A DNA stretch of 64,000 nucleotides from Bathynomus jamesi (Eukaryota; Arthropoda; Malacostraca; Isopoda; Cirolanidae), in the NCBI GenBank assembly GCA_023014485.1, contig JAJOZX010005623.1, forward strand, positions 251,478 through 315,477. The letters run 5' to 3'. The notes beneath the pieces are model-generated. The model was not told the DNA's origin. It saw nothing but the letters and a program-made list of their open reading frames with translations, and made no database searches. Made by a program: the position numbers and the translations under genes. Below, piece by piece: positions 10,849-21,769 of the stretch; position 1 is the first letter of the stretch; every line of letters starts with the position of its first letter.

Positions 10849-13800
10849 TCAACCGCTGTAAACATTTGCTTTCAGCAAAACCAATTGTTCAAAGTTACCA
10901 TCCGAGAGACGACTTCGTTTGGGGCTATGAACCATGCCAGCAAACGAAAACAACCATTCCACTGGTGCAGAGGAAGGTAGCGTGGTGTTATACCTCTTGA
11001 AGATCTTCTTTATAGCAGGATACCTATCTAAAGAGTCGAGTGCCTTACTGGTGTCCTGCAAATAATTGAGGACTTCCAAGTCTTCCTTGTTGTTAGGAGC
11101 AGAGAATGAGCCGTCCATAGTTCTGAAGAAATCGTCTTCAGATGATGAGTCTGAGTTCACCGAACTATTACCACTGCTGTCAGAATTACAATTTCTTACA
11201 GCCATTTGCAGCTTGTCTTTTACTTGAGACTTGATTGCTTCATGATCGCCGAAATTAGGCCCTTGCAACAATGATATCCATCTAATTTGAAATACGGATG
11301 AGATACTGAGGCCAAAACGGCATCAGTTACCTCGGGGCTCAACGACAAAAAATGACCAAATCTGGCATTGAAGCCAGAGACGACTGCTGCCAGTAATGGC
11401 ATGCAGTGTCTCAAGCGCAGGTCGTTTGGTTGGATAGGCTCCAATCTTGCGAGGGCATCTTGAGTCACTAGGACTGTTGGAAGAAGACAACCGTAGTAGC
11501 ATTCTTTCTCTGCCTGTAATTTGTTGAGGCTGCTGCAATTGGTTTTAGAACAGACAAATATTCTGAAATAAATTCCAATTCATTGTCTTTGAGGATGGGT
11601 AGATTCAGTTCTTCAAGAGCTACATTCACGTCGTTCTTATGTTTATATATTTGGCTTAATGAGTCGTACATTGAGTTCCATCGGGTGACGCATGGGTACC
11701 TAAATTGGACGCCAGTTATTTCCTGTATTTTTTCTGCTGACTTGGGTTTACCAGCAGCATTCCACAACGCCGAACATTTTCCCATTGCAGAATGCTTTAT
11801 CTTCTTTAGTCCAGGTGAATTCAGTCCTTTATCTGCATCAGTTGTTGCTACCAAGTTCAATGTGTGGGAGGCACATCGAATATGGGATGATAGTTTCACT
11901 GACTCCTCTCCATGCTCTCCTGAATGTTCAGGAAAGTTGCTGATGATAACCTCTTCATCTGAATCTTTTTCATCATCATCTTCATCTGCATCATCTTCAT
12001 CAATGTCGTCAGTACGATTCTGAACACGAACACCGAACTCTTTAAAGCATTTCACCATGTTCGATGCATTGTCGGTGACTGTAGATACAACTTTTCTATA
12101 AGATAAACCATGCTCCGAGTTGATCCTGTCCAATATTCCAGCAATTTTATCAAAGCTATGTGTTCCACGAAATCTTCGGCATGCCAGTGCAGCTGATCCT
12201 CGCGACAAGTCATCATTGATCTGTAATGTAAGAATATAAAATCAATGTTTGTATGAACATTTTTTTAAGCTTAATTTAATAATATTGGTTAGACACGCAC
12301 CAGCTAAACTGCGCCACCAAACATTGAAGAGAAGAACTATGTGATATAAAGGAGGCAATTCAGCGATGAGTCGCCTACCATACCACTACATCAGTGACCC
12401 ATCCCATAAGAGCAAAATGTGGAAGAGTCCATATTCACAGCCTGTGAATATGGACTCTTCCACATTTTGCTGTGAATCAGACACAATGACAGATGACAGA
12501 ATCAGTGAATTAGTGTGAAATTACTGTGAATCACAGCAAAATGAAGACTCACCAAATTAATGAATGAGGAACACATGTCGAATAATTGAAAAGATTATAC
12601 TATAAGTCTATCAGACTATCAGTCTATCACCAATGGTCAATTTATCAATTATATAAAAATAATACACTAAATCAATAGCATACCCAATGCGCAGTGACTC
12701 CCATGAAACTGCGGTGATTAGTTGACCATATGTCGCATGTAACACAAACATGGTCAACTGCTGCCAGTTTTGCTTGTATGTCTTCCTTCATTGTACTGGT
12801 TGTTGTTGCAAGAGATCTAGCCAGGGTGCGTCTAGATGGCACCTGAACAGCCGGGTTGACGTCTGAAAAAATATTTAAAAATTAAAACAAATACAATAGA
12901 TTAGCTATGGAAAAAATATCAAAATATTTAGCTAGGCTAGCGATAGTCTAATGTTCATACAAATAATATGATTAATTATTTTAATCAGATATTAGCTATG
13001 GAAAAAATAGCAAAATATTTGAGTTATACTAACATGAAAGAAGATCCTTAAATTCATGTAGTTCAACTAGGCTCAATGGTAGGAGCCCATTAGCCACAAG
13101 CGAGAGAATCTTCTTTTCAAGGATATCCTTGCATATTGGTGGTCCTGGTTTTTGCTTGGAAATGTGGAACATGCTTAGTGTTGACTGCTTGGCAATTTTG
13201 GCAGGGCCAGCATTGCTGCCGCTGGCATCTTCTTCTTTAGCTGGACGCTTGCGAGATTTCTTCTCAGATTCATATTCACCCAAAAGATCCGAATGTAGTT
13301 TCTGCACAAGAAAATAAATTATTATCATGCGGAGAGACTTCTTGAACACCCTGTATAATATTTATCAGAGTATCAAACTTCTAGTTGAAATTAATACTTA
13401 ACAAGATTCTAAAATTTTGTTATCTTTAACTAAAATTATTTTCACCATGATCAGTGCATTTTTATCCTATGTTAAATTGAAAGCCGAATTTCGTCCTTCA
13501 GTAACTAAATAGGAGAAATTACAGACATGGATCAGACAGAGAGAAAGACAGATACACCTGGCGTTTTATTATAGTTGGATATCGGCAGTTTTTAATGTAG
13601 TTACTAGTCCATAATCTATTAATATCTGAAGTGCACAATATATTCAAATGGACGTCTATGTAAATGTAGCATTAGTCTTGTATGGCACCAGTCACTTAAA
13701 ATATGACTTGAACCATTATGTTAATGTTGCTACTTACTACTTAGTTACTAAGTAGTACTAACCCTGAGGTGCCTCAGAAGATTGCTTGTTGAGTCGAGGC

Positions 13801-14030
13801 CAGCAGACAGAATTGTAGTTTTCTTTGTACACTGCCTACAAATAACTGATACTGTTTCCAGTTTTTTCGACAATTTGAAAATATTTTCCGTTCAATAGCA
13901 CAGATTGATCCTTATTACCAACATTGTTATCTAAATATATTGAATACTGTTCTGGTGACAACCTAGAATATTTGGTTCCCTTGGGAGCCTGTTGAAGTTG
14001 TAAAATTGCACTCATTATTAAAAAATTCAA
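10849..14030 (-). pseudogene. hAT transposase, four exons, BED finger to hAT dimerisation domain, frameshifted
   Basis: Exon 1 (about 14030-13763) ends in a BED finger (VICRQC ... NLLRHLR). Exon 2 (13301-13034) continues KLHSDLLGEYES and ends FKDLLS. Exon 3 (12862-12684) gives VNPAVQVPSRRTLARSLA ... CDMWSTNHRSFMGVTAHW. Exon 4 (12220-10849) carries VTDNASNM (a catalytic-domain motif) and the C-terminal dimerisation block YPAIKKIF..YNTTLPSSAPVEWLFSFAG...SPKRSRLSD. All three introns have GT-AG borders and splice in frame, which supports the model. Single-base losses interrupt the frame near 13870 (exon 1), 11520 and 11285 (exon 4). The protein would bind the element's ends and catalyse cut-and-paste transposition in the nucleus. 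As written it is inactive unless the frame breaks are sequencing errors. Confidence 0.88.
12411..12471. repeat. Perfect 30-bp hairpin with one-base loop in hAT intron
   Basis: agcaaaatgtggaagagtcc and its ten following bases are mirrored exactly after a single c at 12441. It lies in the third intron of the hAT transposase gene. Confidence 0.9.
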
Positions 14031-14332
14031 TCTGTAAATAAAATATGTTTAGAATTAATTTATTATGAATACGGACCTATAGGCTATATTTTATGCCTAT
14101 ATATAATAATATATTAATAGAACACTTTTAACATAATTGCACAGTAAATTACACTTTTTACGAGCCTAAATTCCACAGCAACTACACCTTCCATGAGCCC
14201 ACGCATGACGCAAGTCACCCAACTAACAGAAAACATAAACAGTCGGTGTTGAACAAAGTTGCCACCAGATGTCGCTTGGACAAAAAACAAATGACATTCG
14301 CATAGCGGCATATTTAAGAATCTGAAATTAAA

Positions 14333-14490
14333 AGTGATCTTGAAGTCTAAAGTGATCTTCAAGATCAAGATCACAAAAAATAAAGTGATCTTAGATCAAG
14401 ATCAAGATCACCATAATAAAAGTGATCTTCAAGATCAGATCACGATCTTGATCTTCAAGATCACGATCTGATCTTGAAGATCAAGATCGT
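14333..14490. repeat. Right subterminal GATCTTGAAGATC repeats of hAT element
   Basis: Counterpart of the left cluster, with alternating aagtgatctt and gatcaagatc words. Confidence 0.8.
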
Positions 14491-14509
14491 GCCCATCTCT
14501 GGTTATAGG

Positions 14510-15075
14510 TTATATTATATAGCGAACGCGGAGGTAGACAACGTAATTAAATCGAATCGGAATTAATCAACTCATACTAACCGTAATTAGATCCAATCTT
14601 GAATCGTTTAACTGGAATAATATCGAATCCGATTTAATTCCGAATTGATCCAGTTCACGCACGTCATTATGATATAGGAATTCTATTTTATCTTCGCCTA
14701 AAATATTCTCCCAATCTCCCGAACTTTACATCTTTACCTTCCGAAACTACAATTGGTAATTGATAATAATAGAGGACACATTGAACATTTGCTGCATTAA
14801 TGTTTTATTCAATTTGCTTTTTTTGTTCATTGTAAACTTCAAACTTCTTTAATATTCAGCTAAGTCTCTAATTACCCTCCTTGTCCTCTTAATTTTATTA
14901 ACAACTGTTGTTTAAGCTGAATTTGTGGAGACTATTCATTCGATTTAAATAAATTACCTGTCATATTAAGGAAAGTATAAAAATGTTTATTATAATTTCT
15001 GTTTCATTTAGTTATCCTTAGAATTGTGGTTTTGTTAGCCTGGTTAAAAAGGTGGCCACTCATTTTGGGATACAG
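14510..15075. other. No feature seen
   Basis: AT-rich, with several ATCGAATC/GAATTAAATC-like words near 14540-14660 but no clear repeat unit or gene. Confidence 0.3.
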
Positions 15076-15076
15076 G

Positions 15077-15091
15077 ATATATATATATATA

Positions 15092-15134
<43 letters not shown>
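15077..15134. repeat. (AT)n(GA)n compound microsatellite
   Basis: About 9 AT units then about 19 GA units. Confidence 0.95.
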
Positions 15135-15137
<3 letters not shown>

Positions 15138-15139
15138 AT

Positions 15140-15955
15140 AATATATGATACATTTACCATGCAGTTGTTATACGAGTACATTCTGAAAAGTAAGCTTATA
15201 TTTGGCTAAATGTTTGGCGTTTGAAACAGACTTTTTAAATAAAGAAATTTGCATCTAAAACAATATTTCCTTCAATTAAAATGCTTAGTCCGATATGAAA
15301 TATTTAACCAACTATTAACCTCTCCGAAGAATGTAAATGGGCAGTACAGAGCTCTTGTTTACTCTTGACTGGGAAATGAGGTTGCGGGAACAAGTACACG
15401 ACGAAGAGCAAAACCAACGTTGTGTAAATCCTCGTATTGCAATCTCAAAAAAACAAACAAACAAGCTCAGCTTTTTCTCAAGAACTAAGAAAAGTGGCGT
15501 CGCATTTCAAAAAGGACGCGATAAAGAACTGCGCCAAAATTATACGGAAAAGGAGTCATCTAAAGTAATTGGTATAATTATACAGTATACTGTCATAAAG
15601 AAATATATGATTGTCATTCTATTAAAATTTCCAAGCGATTTTTTTTCTTAAATTTCATAATTTTTTCCCTGACATTTAATTTCTGAAATAAAACAATTCG
15701 TCACGAAATTTTTTATAAGAAGGTAATTAATACATTGACGGAAAATTTTACATCACAGTTTCAGATTTTTAATAAGTAGTAATTATTAATTAATAAATGT
15801 TACTTGCAGAGAACCATAAAATAACTACCTTTCCACAACAGAATAGTTACTTTACATACTTTTTTTATGGATATTTTATACATTTATAATTTTTAATGAT
15901 GTTTACATATAATCTTTTAAGTTTTTGGTTTATTTTCATTCATACCACCGATCTT
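15140..15955. other. No recognised gene
   Basis: A 104-codon plus-strand frame (15337-15651) starts MGSTELLFTLDWEMRLREQV and is lysine/arginine-rich, but has no recognisable domain, splice context or repeat copy. I treat it as unproven. Confidence 0.3.
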
Positions 15956-15957
15956 TG

Positions 15958-16089
15958 TACTCCAGGTTGTGGACTGTGTTCAGATAAAAAGTGTACAATG
16001 TTACTCCAGAATGGGGACTGTGTTCAGATAAAAAGTGTACAATGTTACTCCAGAATGGGGACTGTGTTCAGATAAAAAGTGTACAATGT
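15958..16089. repeat. 44-bp minisatellite, three copies
   Basis: The unit begins tactccagaatggggactgt and ends aaagtgtacaatgt. Three tandem copies; the first has gttgtgg in place of gaatgggg. Confidence 0.9.
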
Positions 16090-16094
16090 TAGTG

Positions 16095-16755
16095 TAGTAA
16101 CACTTAATTTTATACCATTCCCGATTTCATCCAAGGATTTTGTATTTCGTTCATGAATTAGGTTTAATGGTTTCCAATATCCATAATTGTTCGCAAGTAC
16201 TTGAGGAAATGCCACAAAGCACTCCGATAGGGAATTAAAATCTTAATTACTTTGCTTATCTCTTTGCTTTGTAATGGCGAAGTTAGCATGGCCAAGCTAA
16301 ACTTAATTAAGCTCTTTACATTTATGTTTGAAATTTTGCCAAGCGGAACACCACAATAAAATAGAAATTTTCTCAGCCATAATCCAATAACTGTCAAGCT
16401 AAAAAAAAATAATTTAAAAAAATTCTTATTCTTAATATTATTATTAAATTCTATATGTAATTTTGGTGGTTTTTGGTAGAGGAAATGTTTTTTTAAATTT
16501 ATTTTTATTTGTGTTAAAACGGAATAAATTATGAAGACTAAAATGACTGGTTTTTATATGTTTACATATTAAATTCGTTTTCTTTATGTATAACTAAGTG
16601 TTGGACGAATTCAAATTATATAATTTATATACCGAATGTTTTCCACAAATTTAAAATTACTTTCCGTCCGTCAGTGTGTGCAAAAGAAGAATTCACATCT
16701 TACGAATACCAAAGGTACGTACTAAGGTTTTCAACATGTGCTGTTAATCCCATTA
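16095..16755. other. No feature seen
   Basis: AT-rich non-coding sequence; the 77-codon minus frame at 16164-16397 has no recognisable domain. Confidence 0.3.
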
Positions 16756-16784
16756 CTGTCATTTAAGCATGTTATTTTGTGTGT

Positions 16785-16935
16785 GTTTGTGTGTGTGTGG
16801 ATTTGTTTAACGTCCTTCGTAATGGATGGGATCTACAGCTTTATGCGAGATCCGAACCCCGGGTCACTACATTATGTGGACACAGAAGATGGTCTCCCAT
16901 TCAATCATCCAACCAGACCCATTGTCGATTAACTT
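16785..16935 (-). repeat. SINE-like element
   Basis: On the minus strand a block with ggttggatgattgaatggga, gaccatcttctgtgtccac and gacccggggttcggatctcg ends in gacgttaaacaaatcc followed by (CA)n. The B-box-like ggttcgga and the tail arrangement fit a tRNA- or 5S-derived SINE, but the 5' head is not clear. Assigned by pattern only. Confidence 0.45.
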
Positions 16936-16939
16936 AGTA

Positions 16940-17775
16940 AGACTACCCCTGAAAGTCTTTGTTTGAAGATTGTGATTAAACAATTTGCAATATTAAAATA
17001 ATTTGTACTGTTGATGGTGACTGTATTCCGTTTACATTTATACAAATTGCTAAGACGATGAAATTGAAATGAATTAGAGATTAATCCATTAAATGAATTA
17101 GAGATTAATCCATTTTGAGATTTAGTCAACATTTAGGATTCCCTGTCACTTTTCTTTCTTTCTTTCTACTATTTTCTACGTCTTTTGAAATGCGTGTATC
17201 CGAATCACGGGATTACAAGCTCTTCCTCAGACATGAAGAAACTCTCAAATTTTCACTCTTCATTTTTAATAAGAATGTTAAATTTTTATACCGTGTTATG
17301 AAAAATGGAGTAAGATGTCGCGTAAACTAAAAATGCTCTCATCAAATATTTTATAAAGTTTATTTCGCAGACAAAGTAAATTACTATATTTCTCCTTTTC
17401 TCATTTTAAATTCTCCTTTTCATTTCCTATAATGGATCACTGATTCCCCCATAATGCTATCCCTCCCTAATAAGTTCCTACGTGAGGGGCAAAGGTGGCA
17501 TTTATTTTCTGAATACCCGACGAATAAACAAGGTGGAAAACATGATTAGAAAAAGGTGTAATTATTTCTCACATTTTTCCCGTTTCTCTGATGAAGTAAC
17601 ATTCTTTATAGAAGCGAAAATATGAAAAAGTTGTAAATTTGTTATTGGAGGCAAAATTAGAATGCAGATAAATTTTATAAAGGTAGTTAAGTGGTATGTC
17701 ATAGTGCATATATCAGCCTGACCATTCAAAGATTTTTAATGATCATAGTGATTCTATTTGCTTAAAGAAGTGTAC
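16940..17775. other. No supported gene
   Basis: Contains a short tandem duplication at 17070-17115 (gaattagagattaatccatt twice). Otherwise AT-rich sequence without features. Confidence 0.35.
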
Positions 17776-17776
17776 T

Positions 17777-17777
<1 letters not shown>

Positions 17778-17819
<42 letters not shown>
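17778..17819. repeat. (AT)n microsatellite
   Basis: About 21 AT units. Confidence 0.95.
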
Positions 17820-17821
<2 letters not shown>

Positions 17822-18505
17822 AACATTCGGCTGTTACTACTACATTTATTACCCATTTTTATCGATATTTATTTTGGGAAACCAAAGCTTGAAAAATAAT
17901 TTCTTTTCCTATAAAAATTAAGGGAAAGAATATATCTACACGTAAAAACCTTGTGTCATGACGTCATATTTCGGTAACATGGAGTTGATTAAGAATGATA
18001 AAAAAAACCTCGAGCAGACGTGAGGCAACTCTATAATTTTTAGCGCGCGCATTCATGACGTTTTGGTTTGTTCTGGAAGGCCTTTGCGCTGACGGGTCAC
18101 TTCACGCGACGTTACGACACCACGCAACGAACGACGGCCACGCGTGTTCTTTGCTTAAAATAATTACAGACTGATGAAACCTGACGCTTTGTTTAAAATA
18201 TTGGAAAAAGTGTGTTTTAAACATCGCGGAAATTTTATTAAGCTCCAAAGGTTTTCATCCAAGATCATTTACGCCCTTTTGTCTCCTTGAAATGATTAAT
18301 TATTAAATATCAGAGAAGAATGAAGTTAATTTGGTTCGAAAAAATTTCTTTTCTTTTTACATTTGTTTAAGTTATTAATAGAAACATTATGCGGTAAACA
18401 GAAAATTTAAAAGGTTAAAAATTGCTCTGAACATTAAAGCGTATGCTTAAAATATGGATAAATATGCTTAATTAATCTTCAGAAGATCATATATAATGGT
18501 GGATT
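17820..18505. other. No gene; CpG-richer patch
   Basis: 18030-18160 is noticeably richer in CG dinucleotides (gcgcgcgcattcatgacg, acgcgacgttacgac) than the surrounding AT-rich DNA. No open frame or promoter can be supported. Confidence 0.35.
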
Positions 18506-18507
18506 TA

Positions 18508-18737
18508 TTATAGATAAGTGCAAAAGAAAATATAATATAGCACTTTTATAGATAAGTGCAAAAGTAAATATAATACAGCACTTTTTTAGATAAGTACAAA
18601 AGTAAATATAATACAGCACTTTTTTAGATAAGTACAAAAGTAAATATAATACAGCACTTTTTTAGATAAGTGCAAAAATAAATATAATACAGCACTTTTA
18701 CAGATAAGTGCAAAAGTAAATATAATACAGCACTTAG
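18508..18737. repeat. 38-bp minisatellite, about six copies
   Basis: The unit is approximately gataagtgcaaaagtaaatat then aatacagcacttttttag. In each copy the gcactt...aagtgc pair spans the unit junction and could form a small stem. Copies differ by a few bases. Confidence 0.9.
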
Positions 18738-18741
18738 AAGG

Positions 18742-18929
18742 TATGTCCCTAAAATGGGAGCGTTGGCTTTTAAAAGGTTAAAAAGGACTTCTATCATTTT
18801 TCTTTAATTTAAATTATTAATTCACCTTCAGTTTTCTGTAATTTTAAAACAAATGAAACGAACAATTAATATTTAAATAATTTGATATATAATAATTAAA
18901 TTAAATAAATAGTACGTTTAGGCATCATT

Positions 18930-18962
<33 letters not shown>

Positions 18963-19042
18963 TATAAGTAAAAGAAGTTCATTACACTGTTTATTACAGT
19001 TTTTGTGTATATAGGTACCAACGTTCCCATTTTGGGAACATA
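18742..19042. mobile_element. Small inverted-repeat (MITE-like) element
   Basis: tatgtccctaaaatgggagc and cgttgg at the left are mirrored at the right by ccaacgttcccattttggga and acata. About 300 bp, non-coding, with an internal (AT)n tract at 18930-18966. Superfamily undetermined. Confidence 0.65.
18930..18966. repeat. (AT)n tract
   Basis: AT repeat with one interruption. Confidence 0.9.
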
Positions 19043-19044
19043 AG

Positions 19045-19570
19045 AAATATATGAAAATGGGCATTAAAGCAAAAGTGGTGCTGATTCCTTGGAAAGACAA
19101 ACAAAAAGAAATAGAACTCCAATTTTTACAGCTTTCTGATATCTGGTTCCCTTAGCCTCCATTAAAGGTTAATATTATGTACACTTCAGGTACCAAAAAA
19201 CTAAATGATAAGTGAGACAATATTTTCAAATGTTGTCGACAAAGATTTTATTGTCATTGTTATTGTTTATGAAGCTTTTAATAATGTTGTCTTTGTAAAT
19301 GAAGGTTAGGTATAGTTAGTTTAGGTTAGGTAAAGTTAGGTAAAATTTGGTTAGATAAAGTTAGATCGTCTTATTTACCTTTGATTGTGGTAGTCCTGTC
19401 AAAATTTTTTATCGAAAAAAGTTTGCATTCGAGAGAAATATCCCGACGTCCTGAGAAGTTGGTCTATCGGTCAGTCAAAACGATTATCTATCTTTCAAAA
19501 GAATCCACCACTAATCGTGTCTGTATACCCTTAACCCCACATTTTGAGCGAACTCTTAAAACTGAGCACG
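19045..19570. other. No gene; degenerate TTAGG-like run
   Basis: 19303-19370 contains gaaggttaggtatagttag, ttaggttaggtaaagttag and further degenerate copies. This is too irregular to be a telomere array. Confidence 0.4.
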
Positions 19571-19571
<1 letters not shown>

Positions 19572-19629
<58 letters not shown>

Positions 19630-19643
19630 ATATATATATATAT
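19572..19643. repeat. (CT)n(AT)n compound microsatellite
   Basis: About 21 CT units followed by an interrupted AT tract. Confidence 0.95.
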
Positions 19644-19904
19644 CGTGCGTGCTGCAGGGCTGAGACGAAGGATAATCTTTTCTGGCCCATTCCAAAATGA
19701 ATAAAATAAAATTTAGGAAGAGCAGCACAGAGGAAATATGGTCGACTTAAATGCGAGATAATATACGAGTAGAATAATAATTTGCAGCATTTTCACTCGT
19801 ATATTTGCCTTACTGTAATTAAATTGGAAAACTTTTAGCCCTTTATTTTTTAAATATTTACACTAAACAGATCTAACTGGAGAACTACAGTAAACTTTGA
19901 ACAA

Positions 19905-19906
<2 letters not shown>

Positions 19907-19941
<35 letters not shown>
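19907..19941. repeat. (AT)n microsatellite
   Basis: About 17 AT units immediately upstream of the tRNA-like sequence. Confidence 0.95.
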
Positions 19942-19942
<1 letters not shown>

Positions 19943-20246
19943 GAATTTCGATTTGTGATTAATTGAGGACCGTAGCATAATGGTAGCGCGTCCAACCGGC
20001 AATTGGAAGGCCCTGGGTTCGATTCCCGGGCGGTTCGCCTCATTTTTCATTTATTCGTTATCTCTCCTCCTCATGTGCAGAAACGTTCCTTAATACTTAT
20101 GTCGTTTCTATTCATTTATATACTGCGTGGTTATTGCAGTTATATGCGCATATTCACGATTTGCGAGGGTGCCCTCTCAGGGCATTGGTTTCTGCCCGAT
20201 GTGGGAGAATTTCGATTTGTGATTAATTGAGGTCCGTAGCATATAT
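19943..20246 (+). repeat. Unit bounded by 36-bp direct repeats around the tRNA-like sequence
   Basis: gaatttcgatttgtgattaa ttgagg(a/t)ccgtagcata occurs at 19943-19978 and 20209-20244 with one mismatch. The repeat includes the start of the tRNA-like sequence, so the second copy looks like the beginning of another, truncated unit. This fits a tandem or dimeric SINE arrangement. Confidence 0.65.
19967..20037 (+). tRNA. tRNA-like sequence (possible SINE head or tRNA pseudogene)
   Basis: The acceptor strands GGACCGT and GCGGTTC pair at all seven positions, counting GU. The anticodon stem TCCAA/TTGGA and T stem CTGGG/CCCGG both pair fully. The T loop gives a perfect B box (GGTTCGATTCC), and TAGCATAATGG fits the A box. 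The seven-base anticodon loop CCGGCAA would give anticodon GGC (Ala), but position 33 is C rather than the near-universal U, and the D stem is poor. I favour a tRNA-derived SINE head or a decayed tRNA over a working gene. A 36-bp direct repeat covering its first bases recurs 265 bp downstream. Confidence 0.6.
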
Positions 20247-20259
20247 ATACATATATATA

Positions 20260-20497
20260 CAGGGTGTGTGTGAAGTAACGCAAGTGAAGAGAGAGAAATC
20301 CGATTTTAACTGGTTTCAACTAGTTTCAGCTTGTTTTTTAACTCGTAAAAACATTTTCAACACGTCTTATAAACCTTACTATCGAATATACAGTTGTTAT
20401 AAAGTACGTGTAACAAATATTACTTGTCCATGTTCACTCGCGTTAATATAATACAAACCGGATTTGTCTCTTCAATTGCGTTACTTTATACACACTG
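20260..20497. mobile_element. Tc1/mariner-type MITE, 238 bp
   Basis: cagggtgtgtgtgaagtaac at the left and gttactttatacacactg at the right are inverted repeats of about 30 bp, with TA at or next to both outer borders. No transposase. Confidence 0.7.
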
Positions 20498-20499
20498 AT

Positions 20500-20754
20500 A
20501 CGTATATACAGTATATAACATTCAGTAGTATGGAAGCAAAATTACAAAAAATCAATTCCTTGAGTAAATTTCGAAAATTAAATATGATAGTTCACGAGGG
20601 TAAAATAAGCTACATTCACATTCTCTCTTTATTACTTCCAGATCAGATCATATTTGCACAAAGTGACCAAATAAAGTTAGATCAATATCTTTATGCAAAC
20701 AATAGCTTCATATAATAGATTTTATAAAAGTCACTGAACATTAAAAAACTTATT

Positions 20755-20756
<2 letters not shown>
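20500..20756. other. No recognised gene
   Basis: An 83-codon plus frame (20464-20715) starts within the MITE end and has no recognisable domain. Confidence 0.3.

Positions 20757-20801
<45 letters not shown>
20757..20801. repeat. (GA)n microsatellite
   Basis: About 22 GA units. Confidence 0.95.
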
Positions 20802-20803
<2 letters not shown>

Positions 20804-21305
20804 TCATATGTTCAAATTAACCTGAAGAATATTACACGTGAAAAATACAGAAAAATAAGGTCAAGTTAAAATGTAATAAAATTCAACTGAAAAGTAGGGG
20901 AACAAGGGAAGATGTTCTCCCTTAGGGATTCTCCATTTGATAAATCAGGAAAACATTACGTAAATTAAACCTTTTTCGGATTTTAGAATAAGTAAAAAGT
21001 TAATAATAAATAAATAAATAATAAAGCCTGAATGATGGAAAAGTTTGTTTCATATAAGAATGTAAAGTGTGGAAGCCTTATTTTGTGAAGAAAGATGACT
21101 AACTAGATACGTTTGTTCGTACGTAAGTTACAGATTGATGACATCATTATCCAGAAAAAGAAGAACTGCAGGGGAGGAGGGAAGGAGGGAGGTAAATTGA
21201 TCCAGTTAATTCCAAATTTTAATATAATAATCGGTCAGGTAGGCCGGAAACTGGCACAACACTCAAATCAAACAAATGTGGCTCATTGCGTTAACTGAAT
21301 TATTG
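20802..21305. other. No feature seen
   Basis: AT-rich with a purine-rich patch (ggaggagggaaggagggagg, about 21173-21192). No gene supported. Confidence 0.3.
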
Positions 21306-21309
21306 TTAC

Positions 21310-21390
21310 CAGCACTTTCGGGAGTCGACCTCCGACCTCAGTAACTTCGCTTTAGGGAAATGGTTTAACCACTGAGCTATGAACGTTGGC
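21310..21390 (-). repeat. tRNA-derived SINE or tRNA pseudogene
   Basis: The minus strand contains a perfect A box (tagctcagtgg) and a B-box-like ggtcgactcc that lacks one T, about 45 bp apart. The acceptor stem does not pair well. Likely a tRNA-derived fragment, not a gene. Confidence 0.5.
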
Positions 21391-21560
21391 TTAAAAATTT
21401 GATACGATACAATTTGGACCTGGAAGATTTTCTGCAATATATAAAATTATGAAGATAAATTTAGAGAATATTGTAACCAAAGTATTAGCTTCATAACGAG
21501 AGGTTAACTTTAAAGGTTAACCAAGGTTCCGTTTCAAGGTAGGGAAGACCAATTTTCGTT

Positions 21561-21766
21561 GCTATTATAGTATGCGGTCTACCTACGATTGGTTAGTTTT
21601 AGTCATGATATTTTCATTAAAACTAACGAAAATATCATGACTAAACCTAACCAATCATCAAGGGCGATTGACATTGGGATGTAAACAAGCAATTACTAAA
21701 CAAGATAAGAAGCTATAATTAAAAGGGAGACCGCCGAATCGTAGGTAGACCGCATACTATAGTAGC
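21561..21766. repeat. Foldback palindrome with private outer arms (copy e)
   Basis: gctattatagtatgcggtct acctacgatt is mirrored by aatcgtaggtagaccgcata ctatagtagc. Inside the left arm is the family core: GGTTAGTTTTAGTCATGATA, a TTTTCATTAAAACTAACGAA centre, and ccaatcatcaagggcg. The right half of the core is replaced by unrelated sequence, so the outer palindrome and inner core are not concentric. Confidence 0.8.
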
Positions 21767-21769
21767 ACC

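Larger units (their letters stand above)
10243..14501 (-). mobile_element. Complete hAT transposon, 4.26 kb, with perfect TSD
   Basis: The element begins cagagatgggcaagatcacc and ends gatcgtgcccatctctg. The flanking octamer gttatagg is found at 10235-10242 and 14502-14509, a perfect 8-bp duplication diagnostic of hAT insertion. Both ends carry dense subterminal GATCTTGAAGATC/AAGTGATCTT repeats (about 10258-10420 and 14333-14490), the arrangement expected for clustered transposase-binding sites. Between them lies a minus-strand, intron-containing transposase gene. The intact ends and perfect duplication indicate a fairly young insertion, whereas the coding sequence has frameshifts. Confidence 0.93.

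Noticed and set aside
15337..15651. 104-codon basic plus frame
   Set aside because: No recognisable domain or neighbour; likely chance.
18030..18160. CpG island or promoter
   Set aside because: Locally richer in CG, but there is no adjacent gene or core-promoter motif to support it.
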